NCBI GenBank assembly: GCA_027062125.1 | Contig: JAMOTW010000118.1 | Span: forward strand, 1 to 5,986 | DNA: 5,986 nucleotides | Reading direction: 5' to 3' | Source of the DNA: Thermococcus sp. | GTDB lineage: Archaea; Methanobacteriota_B; Thermococci; Thermococcales; Thermococcaceae | Shown here: in pieces, positions 1-4,333 of the stretch | Layout of the letters: every line of letters starts with the position of its first letter | Numbering within the stretch: position 1 is the stretch's first letter | The notes under the pieces: generated by a model | Seen by the model: only the letters and a program-made list of their open reading frames with translations | Told to the model about the DNA's origin: nothing | Databases searched by the model: none | Translations under genes and position numbers: made by a program

Positions 1-746
1 CCGATGATTTCAAACGGCTCGCGGTAGTTCTCCTTTGTAAGGGCCTGGAGGCCGCTCATCACAGCCAGCGAGGCGCTCTCGGATATCTCCCCGAAACCCT
101 CCCTGAACTCATCACGGATGAATAGGGTCGTGTTGTAGTCGTCGGCAGCCCCTATGAAGCGGTTCTCCCTCGGTGCCTCGAAGTCGAAGACCCTGAAACC
201 ACTCGGGAACTCGTAGATGTAGTGGATGCAGCTCTCCTCGTCGCCGCCGAAGTCCCTCGGATGGACGAGTTTGACTTTTCCCCCTTCGAGCTTCGGCACA
301 TAAATCGGCCCGTCCTTGAAGAGGTCCGCCTGGAGTCTCGAAAGCTGGGGGACGTGGGCTATGACAGGGACGCCGTAGACCCCCCCAAGGAGGTTGGCCA
401 TTATGCCGACCTGGCCGCCCATCCTCAGCTCATCCCAGCCCCAGCGCTTCATGTAGAACCTCGTAGAGCAGCTCTCAACGAAGAGTTCAGCCGCCTTTCC
501 GCGCCTGATACTCCAGAGTATCGAGCCGAGGAGCTGGGGAACGTTCTCTATTCTCCCAGGAAGCCCCTCGGAGTAGCGGAGGACTTCCTCCTTTCCAGCT
601 TTCTCAACCCGCCCCTCCAGGTCTTTCCCGTCAAGGTACTTTATCGCGTCGATGTTGGTGTTGTAGGCCAAAAGAACCCTTCCAACCCCTCCAATCCTGC
701 CCCTAACGCCTTCAAAAGCGGATGAGTAGAGAGCGTCCCAGGTCAT
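1..746 (-). CDS. glkA: ADP-dependent glucokinase, N-terminal 248 residues (cut by left edge)
   Basis: This cytoplasmic enzyme phosphorylates glucose to glucose 6-phosphate using ADP instead of ATP, the first step of the modified Embden-Meyerhof pathway in Thermococcales. Reading the minus strand from the ATG at 746 gives an unbroken frame to the window edge. Recognisable family segments are YNTNIDAIKYL (28-38), LLGSILWSIRRGKAAELF (72-89), RFYMKRWGWDELRMGGQ (96-112), GIMANLLGGVYGVPVI (114-129), HVPQLSRLQA (131-140) and EAPRENRFIG (190-199). They match the known Pyrococcus and Thermococcus glucokinases closely as I remember them. Those are about 450 residues long, so about 200 are missing here, including the C-terminal GxGD catalytic motif. 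The start is fixed by GGTGAT five bases upstream. pgiA, the next pathway enzyme, lies 74 bases upstream. Family identity is very secure; the glucokinase rather than phosphofructokinase assignment rests on overall similarity and on the pgiA neighbour. Confidence 0.96.
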   Translation of the reverse strand, partial: MTWDALYSSAFEGVRGRIGGVGRVLLAYNTNIDAIKYLDGKDLEGRVEKAGKEEVLRYSEGLPGRIENVPQLLGSILWSIRRGKAAELFVESCSTRFYMKRWGWDELRMGGQVGIMANLLGGVYGVPVIAHVPQLSRLQADLFKDGPIYVPKLEGGKVKLVHPRDFGGDEESCIHYIYEFPSGFRVFDFEAPRENRFIGAADDYNTTLFIRDEFREGFGEISESASLAVMSGLQALTKENYREPFEII

Positions 747-750
747 TATG

Positions 751-767
751 TATCACCGGGAGTGATG
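751..767 (-). promoter_or_regulatory. Thermococcales glycolytic motif (TGM) operator of glkA
   Basis: TATCAC-CGGGA-GTGATG matches the palindrome TATCAC-N5-GTGATA at 11 of its 12 defined positions. In Thermococcales this motif is the binding site of the sugar-responsive regulator Tgr (T. kodakarensis) or TrmBL1 (P. furiosus). Here it lies downstream of the glkA TATA box and covers the predicted transcription start, the position used for repression of glycolytic genes when sugar is absent. Its start-proximal half (752-757) also reads as the GGTGAT ribosome binding site of glkA on the minus strand. Confidence 0.88.
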
Positions 768-779
768 TAACTCGTCAAA

Positions 780-788
780 GTTAATAAG
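780..788 (-). promoter_or_regulatory. Predicted TATA box of glkA
   Basis: CTTATTAAC on the minus strand is centred near 784. Archaeal transcription usually starts about 25 bases downstream of this point, here around 757-760, which leaves a very short leader carrying GGTGAT before the ATG at 746. The BRE upstream (CAACCC) is weak. The glycolytic operator at 751-767 falls on the predicted start site. Confidence 0.6.
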
Positions 789-798
789 GGTTGCGGTG

Positions 799-820
799 AG
801 AAAAAAGGAAAATCAAAAGT
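799..820 (-). terminator. T-rich intrinsic terminator after pgiA
   Basis: Directly after the pgiA stop codon the minus strand reads four-T, four-T and six-T runs (TTTT, TTTT, TTTTTT) within 20 bases and has no stem-loop. This is the usual form of archaeal intrinsic terminator. It ends just before the glkA promoter, which suggests that pgiA and glkA are mainly separate transcripts despite lying 74 bases apart. Confidence 0.6.
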
Positions 821-1390
821 TCACTCCTTCCATCTCGGGTTGTCCACAACCTTGACTTTGCCGTTCTCCTCGATGACCAGCTTGGAGAAGCCCTTCTCGG
901 CTATGCTGCCGTAGTCATGGCCGGCGTCGGCAGGGTAGATAGCCAGGAATATGAAGGGCTCGTCGCCGATGTTAACAGTCCTGTGGGCCCAGTAGGGCGG
1001 GACGTAGACAACCGTTCCGGGCCCCATTGGTATCCACTCGGCCCTTCCTTCCGGCGTCTGGAGGAGCATTCCGCCCTTTCCCTTGATGCCGTAGTATATC
1101 TCCGCCCTGTCGGCCTTCGAGTGGAAGTGCCCCTTCGTGAAGAAGAACTCCCTCCCGACCTTACCGGGGTAGAGAACCGTCGTCGCGAAGTTGAGGTCGC
1201 CGTCCTTCTCCTCCTGCTCGACCGCGTACACCTCGTAGACAACCGGATTCTCCTTGAGAAGCTCCTCGTAGGCTTTTTCATCGAGGAAGTAGCCCCTGAG
1301 GTCGCTCAGCCTCCTGACGAGCTTCTTGGCCCCGGGGATAACACCCGTCTCGAGATCTATGTTAACTCCAATCGGGTTCTTGTACTCCAT
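821..1390 (-). CDS. pgiA: Cupin-type glucose-6-phosphate isomerase
   Basis: This enzyme interconverts glucose 6-phosphate and fructose 6-phosphate, so it serves both glycolysis and gluconeogenesis. It is the archaeal metal-dependent cupin enzyme, unrelated to the classical bacterial and eukaryotic isomerase. The 189-residue product has the same length as the Thermococcus litoralis and Pyrococcus furiosus enzymes. The metal ligands H88 and H90 (in TKGHFH), E97 (in DRAEIYY) and H136 (in PPYWAHRTVN) are all present, as are the family blocks VYEVYAVEQEEKDGDLNFAT (52-71) and AIYPADAGHDYG (150-161). I chose the ATG at 1390 over an in-frame GTG at 1399 and ATG at 1396 because GGTGAT (1395-1400) then lies four bases upstream and the N-terminus matches homologues. 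The gene has its own promoter and glycolytic operator. Function is very secure. Confidence 0.98.
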   Translation of the reverse strand: MEYKNPIGVNIDLETGVIPGAKKLVRRLSDLRGYFLDEKAYEELLKENPVVYEVYAVEQEEKDGDLNFATTVLYPGKVGREFFFTKGHFHSKADRAEIYYGIKGKGGMLLQTPEGRAEWIPMGPGTVVYVPPYWAHRTVNIGDEPFIFLAIYPADAGHDYGSIAEKGFSKLVIEENGKVKVVDNPRWKE

Positions 1391-1420
1391 AAGCATCACC
1401 GGGATAAAGTACTCAGGTCC

Positions 1421-1436
1421 CTATTTAACCTTTCCC
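1421..1436 (-). promoter_or_regulatory. Predicted BRE and TATA box of pgiA
   Basis: The minus strand reads GGGAAAGG (BRE-like, 1436-1429) followed by TTAAATAG (TATA box, 1428-1421). A start about 25 bases downstream falls near 1398, just at the GGTGAT ribosome binding site, so the leader is very short. The glycolytic operator at 1442-1458 lies upstream of these elements. Confidence 0.68.
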
Positions 1437-1441
1437 TTTTG

Positions 1442-1458
1442 TATCACCGAAAGTGTTA
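1442..1458 (-). promoter_or_regulatory. Thermococcales glycolytic motif (TGM) operator of pgiA
   Basis: TATCAC-CGAAA-GTGTTA matches TATCAC-N5-GTGATA at 11 of 12 defined positions. It lies directly upstream of the pgiA BRE/TATA, the place where Tgr/TrmBL1 acts as an activator, typical of gluconeogenic genes. That suits an isomerase needed in both directions. The motif overlaps the stop codon of the upstream membrane protease (1456-1458). Confidence 0.8.
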
Positions 1459-2064
1459 CATAAACCGATAGAGGATGTAGGCGAGGCCGATGGAAACCGC
1501 CCAGACGCCGGTGTTCCAGCGGACAACCTTGGAGCCATCGAGGGGAGGAAAGGGTAGCAGGTTGAAGAAGGCCAGCCAGAGGTTGACCGTTGCAGTAGTC
1601 TTGATGACCCACCAGATGGGCGTGAACGGAGCCACTGCCCTCAGGGCCACCAGTGCGGCAGCGCCGACGGCTATGTTGGTAAGCGGGCCCGCGAGGGCTA
1701 TCTTTCCGAAGGCCTCTCTGGAATCCACAGCGTAGGGAGCGTAGACCTGAACGGCACCGAGGGCGGCGAATATCCACGTCGTTCCGGTGAGAAGGCGCGT
1801 CGCTACGCCCATGAGGAGCGCCAGGAGTATGCCGGTGTCCCAGCGTTTGTAATACGCCCTGTAACCGTAGTGCCGCGCCACCTGCCTGTGGGCTATTTCG
1901 TGGAAGATGAATGCCGTCAGAACGGCGATGACGGAGTAGGGAATCGCGTAGGGATCAAAGTTAGAAAACAGCAGAGCAAGGACTAGAAAAGAAATCAGTA
2001 AATCCCCGATCTCTTTCCTTCCCATGCCGCTCCTGTGAACTCTCTTCCACGGTTCGTAGCCCAT
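1456..2064 (-). CDS. M50/site-2-protease-family membrane metalloprotease
   Basis: This is a predicted polytopic membrane zinc protease of 202 residues that would cleave substrates within or next to the membrane; its substrate is unknown. HEIAH at 55-59 is the HExxH zinc motif inside a hydrophobic segment (44-59). The second family motif, NLLPFPPLDG (168-177), supplies the third metal ligand (Asp), and AGPLTN (125-130) is also typical. About six hydrophobic segments are visible: 21-36, 43-60, 79-108, 122-146, 151-175 and 187-201. There is no PDZ or CBS domain, so this is the minimal form. The start is uncertain. The ATG at 2064 has only a weak ribosome binding site, whereas the in-frame ATG at 2025 (189 residues) has AGGAG four bases upstream. 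The gene lies 21 bases after the KH mini-protein gene and is probably cotranscribed with it. Confidence 0.88.
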   Translation of the reverse strand: MGYEPWKRVHRSGMGRKEIGDLLISFLVLALLFSNFDPYAIPYSVIAVLTAFIFHEIAHRQVARHYGYRAYYKRWDTGILLALLMGVATRLLTGTTWIFAALGAVQVYAPYAVDSREAFGKIALAGPLTNIAVGAAALVALRAVAPFTPIWWVIKTTATVNLWLAFFNLLPFPPLDGSKVVRWNTGVWAVSIGLAYILYRFM

Positions 2065-2085
2065 CGGAACGCCCCGCGGAGAGGC

Positions 2086-2265
2086 TCACCTGCCTTTTAC
2101 TTCAATCTTCTTGCCGATTACAAGCTCGGCGGCTTTAACGGCGGCACCGCCGCTTCCCACCGCTATCCTCACCTGATCCTCCGGAACGTAAACGACTATC
2201 TTGTCCTCAAGCTCCTCGATTTCAAGGATCTTGACGTTGAGCATCTTCTCGAGTCTGTCCTTCAT
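2086..2265 (-). CDS. 59-residue NusA-like KH-domain mini-protein
   Basis: This small protein (starts MKDRLEKMLNVKILEIEE, ends GKKIEVKGR) is probably an RNA binder. Residues 24-58 read VVYVPEDQVRIAVGSGGAAV and then a helix and strand ending GKKIEVKG. This resembles the core of archaeal NusA-type KH domains, where a GxGG loop contacts nucleic acid and the domain ends in (L/I)GKKIEV. GSGG at 37-40 replaces the usual GKGG. At 59 residues it is slightly shorter than one full KH domain, and archaeal NusA-like proteins normally carry two. The ATG at 2265 has GGGGAT five bases upstream and a TATA box at 2297-2306. The protease gene follows after 21 bases. The fold is likely; the biological role is unknown. 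Confidence 0.82.
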   Translation of the reverse strand: MKDRLEKMLNVKILEIEELEDKIVVYVPEDQVRIAVGSGGAAVKAAELVIGKKIEVKGR

Positions 2266-2296
2266 GGTGAATCCCCAAGAATGCTGTGGCGGTTCT

Positions 2297-2306
2297 AAAT
2301 ATAAAA
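2297..2306 (-). promoter_or_regulatory. Predicted TATA box of the KH and M50 genes, possible T-rich terminator
   Basis: TTTTATATTT on the minus strand, just inside the 49-base gap after the zinc-ribbon gene, is a good archaeal TATA box. Transcription would start near 2275, about ten bases before the ATG at 2265. The same T-rich stretch follows the zinc-ribbon stop closely and may also help end the rnz operon transcript. Confidence 0.6.
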
Positions 2307-2314
2307 GTAACGAA

Positions 2315-2491
2315 TCAGTCGAAGTCCCAGATGGTTCTCCCCTTGTGGAACATCATGACGTAGCCGCAGTTCCTGCAGATGACTATCTTAACCTTGTGCG
2401 CCGTAAAGCCCCATTTGCTGTCTATCTTCCCCTCCTCAACGCTGAAATCCGTTCCGCCGCAGAGCGGGCAGACCAGATGCTTTCTCTCCAT
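2315..2491 (-). CDS. 58-residue zinc-ribbon protein of unknown function
   Basis: The protein begins MERKHLVCPLCGG and ends GRTIWDFD. It has two CxxC knuckles, C8-PL-C11 and C39-RN-C42, separated by 27 residues. That is the layout of a single zinc ribbon binding one zinc ion through four cysteines. Between them is a mixed basic and acidic strand region, and after them a hydrophobic stretch, YVMMFHKG (44-51). Small archaeal proteins of this kind are common and mostly uncharacterised; I do not recognise a specific function. The ATG shares its A with the TraB-family stop codon (TGATG), and GGTGAT lies three bases upstream (2495-2500), so translation is likely coupled. It is probably the last gene of the rnz operon. 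Confidence 0.88.
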   Translation of the reverse strand: MERKHLVCPLCGGTDFSVEEGKIDSKWGFTAHKVKIVICRNCGYVMMFHKGRTIWDFD

Positions 2492-3192
2492 CACATCACC
2501 CCCGCAGTCCAGTAGGGCGAGAGGAACCTTCGCTCCTTTGCCCTATCGAGGAGGTGCTCTATCCCGGGCTTGTGGCCGAGGCCGACCACGGCTATAACCC
2601 TCGGCCTCTTAACTCCCCTGAGCTTAAGATTCTCAACTATGGAGACGAGGTTCCTCGCCATGACTTCATTCCTCTCCTCAACCAGAACGCGGTAGAGGTA
2701 TGGATAGCGGCGCTTGAACTGCACCATCATGACCCTGTACTCCGCCATTGGGTCGGAGGGCTCGCCGAGCCTAACGGGCAGGAATATCCCCAGGGCTTCC
2801 AGGGCCATCAGGAGCTTCTCCCTCCCAGGGGCGGCGGCTATCTTGGAGAGTATGACGTTTATGTCCTCGTCAATGAGGTAAAGGGGAACGCCAAGGGTTT
2901 GAGCGGCGCTTATGGCCGCCTTCATCTCCTCACCGGGCTTCATCCCGAACTCCTCTCCCAGTTTCTCCTCGACCTTGGCTAAAGCGTAGTTTATCAGCCC
3001 CTTCCTGCCGAAGCGGAGGGCATCCTCGAGGGTCATCTCCCTGTTCTCGTTCATGGCAAGGAAGCGCGCCCTGTCGAGCTCTATCGCAACGGCATTGGGC
3101 CTCTCATCGAGTATCGTTCTGATGACCTCCTCCCTGCTCTTCGGCGAAACATGCATCGTGCCTATGACCTTGACGTAGCGGAGATAACTCAT
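2491..3192 (-). CDS. TraB/PrgY-family protein
   Basis: This 233-residue protein belongs to the TraB/PrgY/TIKI superfamily. Founding members inhibit enterococcal pheromones, and TIKI proteins are metal-dependent proteases of related fold. The archaeal role is unknown. Visible family motifs are IGTMHVSPKS (10-19), AIELDRAR (36-43), VEERNEVMARNL (171-182) and VVGLGHKPGI (202-211). The paired GxxH motifs, GTMH (11-14) and GLGH (204-207), are the residues linked to metal binding in TIKI proteins. There is no signal peptide and no C-terminal membrane region, unlike the longer members of about 390 residues, so this one should be soluble and cytoplasmic. Its ATG overlaps the rnz stop by four bases (ATGA) with GGAGGAG five bases upstream; its own stop overlaps the zinc-ribbon start. 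Confidence 0.9.
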   Translation of the reverse strand: MSYLRYVKVIGTMHVSPKSREEVIRTILDERPNAVAIELDRARFLAMNENREMTLEDALRFGRKGLINYALAKVEEKLGEEFGMKPGEEMKAAISAAQTLGVPLYLIDEDINVILSKIAAAPGREKLLMALEALGIFLPVRLGEPSDPMAEYRVMMVQFKRRYPYLYRVLVEERNEVMARNLVSIVENLKLRGVKRPRVIAVVGLGHKPGIEHLLDRAKERRFLSPYWTAGVM

Positions 3193-4133
3193 CCTCTCTC
3201 CTCCAGAAGGTTCCTCAGCTTCCAGAAGCTGGATTTGAAGGTTATCACGTCGAAGTCCCTCGGGATGACGAAGTTAACCCCGAGACCCTCGCATATCCTC
3301 GAGGCCTCCCTCGTGTATTCCTCGTAGGTGTAGCGGAAGGCCCTGTGGAAGAGCGCGAGGAGCTTAACCTTGGCCTTTTTAGCAATCTCGCAGGCCTCTT
3401 CCACCGTTGAGTGATAGCTGTCGCCCCTGTCGCCGGGATTCAGGTAGGTCGCCTCGTGGATGAGGAGGTCGGCATTTTCGGCGAACAGCCTCACCCTTTC
3501 ACACGGCTCTGTGTCGCCGGTGTAGACGACCTTGAGGCCCTTCCTCCTCGGCCCGGTGACGTCCTCGAGGCGGATTATCCGCCCGTTCCACTCGATTTTA
3601 CCTTCCCGCTCAAGCTTTCCGAGTATCGGCCCCTCGCTCAGGCCATACTCGGCGAGCTTCTCGGGAAGAAACTTTCCGCGCCTGTCCTTCTCCCGGAAGA
3701 CGTATCCCAGGGCGGGAACGCCGTGCTCGACCTTGAAGCTCCAGATTTCGTAGTCCCCGAACTTCAGCCTCGTCTCGCCGAGCTCGTGGACGTGTATATC
3801 GAAGCCCGGTCTGAAGAAACCGCTCTGGAGAAAGTGCTGAACGAACTCGAAGGTGTACTTGGGACCGTAGATGTGGAGGGGCTTTTTCCTGTCCCAGAGG
3901 TTCATCGTCTGTATCAGGGCGGCCAGGCCGAGGTAGTGGTCACCGTGGAAGTGGGTGATGAAAATCTTCTCGACCTTCATCGGGCTGAGCTTTGCGGTGT
4001 TCATCTGCCTCATCGTGCCCTCCCCGACGTCGAAGAGGATTATCTCGCCTTTGTAGCGGAGCGCTACCGCCGGGACGTTTCTCTCCCTAGTGGGCATTAT
4101 GCCGCCGGTGCCAAGGAAAATCACTTCAAGCAT
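3189..4133 (-). CDS. rnz: Ribonuclease Z (tRNA 3'-end processing endonuclease)
   Basis: RNase Z cuts the 3' trailer from tRNA precursors so that CCA can be completed. The 314-residue product has the usual length and the metallo-beta-lactamase layout: FLGTGG (6-11), FDVGEGTMRQM (34-44), the zinc motif THFHGDH (60-66), H137 in VEHGVPALGYVF, TGDTEP (205-210), HEATY (226-230), HSTVEEA (241-247) and a last histidine H263 in FHRAFRY. The metal ligands H61, H63, D65, H66, H137, D207 and H263 are therefore all present. The start at 4133 is clear: GGAGGTGAT (4137-4145) lies three bases upstream. An in-frame ATG at 4178 would add 15 residues but runs through this ribosome binding site, so I reject it. 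It is the first gene of an overlapping three-gene set with the TraB-family and zinc-ribbon genes. Confidence 0.96.
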   Translation of the reverse strand: MLEVIFLGTGGIMPTRERNVPAVALRYKGEIILFDVGEGTMRQMNTAKLSPMKVEKIFITHFHGDHYLGLAALIQTMNLWDRKKPLHIYGPKYTFEFVQHFLQSGFFRPGFDIHVHELGETRLKFGDYEIWSFKVEHGVPALGYVFREKDRRGKFLPEKLAEYGLSEGPILGKLEREGKIEWNGRIIRLEDVTGPRRKGLKVVYTGDTEPCERVRLFAENADLLIHEATYLNPGDRGDSYHSTVEEACEIAKKAKVKLLALFHRAFRYTYEEYTREASRICEGLGVNFVIPRDFDVITFKSSFWKLRNLLEERG

Positions 4134-4136
4134 GTT

Positions 4137-4145
4137 ATCACCTCC
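4137..4145 (-). promoter_or_regulatory. Strong ribosome binding site of rnz
   Basis: GGAGGTGAT on the minus strand is a full-length complement of the archaeal 16S rRNA 3' end, three bases before the ATG at 4133. It settles the start codon in favour of 4133 over the upstream ATG at 4178. Confidence 0.9.
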
Positions 4146-4154
4146 GAGGAGAAG

Positions 4155-4184
4155 TTTAAAAAGCTCCCGGGACTTCATTCCCGG
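4155..4184 (-). promoter_or_regulatory. Candidate rnz promoter region with a small inverted repeat
   Basis: On the minus strand TTTTTAAA (4162-4155) resembles a TATA box. Just upstream lies a perfect 6-bp inverted repeat, CCGGGA-CTTCAT-TCCCGG (4167-4184 on the plus strand). The TATA-like element is so close to the gene that transcription would begin near 4132, at the ATG itself, which conflicts with the strong ribosome binding site. The true promoter may lie further upstream, or the AT-rich element at 4246-4253 may fire in both directions. Function is unproven. Confidence 0.35.
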
Positions 4185-4237
4185 AGACTTTCTGAAAATT
4201 CTTCTAGTTATCCACCAAAAATGTAAGATGTATTCAT

Positions 4238-4253
4238 GAAAATCGTTTTATAT
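4238..4253 (+). promoter_or_regulatory. BRE and TATA box of the secreted propeller gene
   Basis: GAAAATCG followed by TTTTATAT is a close match to the Thermococcales BRE plus TATA consensus. Transcription should start near 4276-4280, giving a leader of about 55 bases before the ATG at 4334. A purine-rich GAGGGGG (4320-4326) sits seven bases before that ATG as a plausible ribosome binding site. The rest of the leader shows only a repeated CCTTCGT (4302-4308 and 4327-4333), which may be chance. Confidence 0.72.
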
Positions 4254-4333
4254 CTTGAAGTGTAACAAGTATTGGGTTTACGTAGGTTACCATTCTGGGA
4301 ACCTTCGTGGGCTCAGCTTGAGGGGGCCTTCGT

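Noticed and set aside
222..725. Plus-strand open frame of 167 codons opposite glkA
   Set aside because: It is the antisense shadow of the glucokinase gene, which has no stop inside the window and so is easy to overlook.
1395..1411. CATCACC next to the pgiA start as a second operator
   Set aside because: The partner half is absent (TAAAGT at the expected spacing). This is the complement of the GGTGAT ribosome binding site.
917..1471. Plus-strand open frame opposite pgiA
   Set aside because: It is antisense to an isomerase with every metal ligand in place and has no recognisable domain of its own.
3955..3989. GTGATGA followed by CTGA, resembling box C and box D of an archaeal C/D guide RNA
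   Set aside because: It lies inside and antisense to rnz, has no internal D' and C' boxes, and the short words are expected by chance.
4135..4151. TATCAC half-site next to the rnz start, a possible third glycolytic operator
   Set aside because: The second half reads AGGAGA instead of GTGATA. The half-site is just the complement of the strong rnz ribosome binding site.
4134..4178. Upstream in-frame ATG giving rnz a 15-residue N-terminal extension
   Set aside because: The extension would be translated through the GGAGGTGAT ribosome binding site, and RNase Z proteins normally begin right at the MxExxFLGTGG strand.
3411..4226. 271-codon open frame on the plus strand opposite rnz
   Set aside because: It lies antisense to a fully convincing RNase Z, has no family motifs, and has a low-complexity, valine/leucine/glutamate-rich composition typical of the reverse of GC-biased archaeal codons.
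4262..4333. Possible riboswitch or structured leader before the propeller gene
   Set aside because: I see only a weak GTAAC/GTTAC inverted repeat and a repeated CCTTCGT; no known riboswitch core is recognisable.
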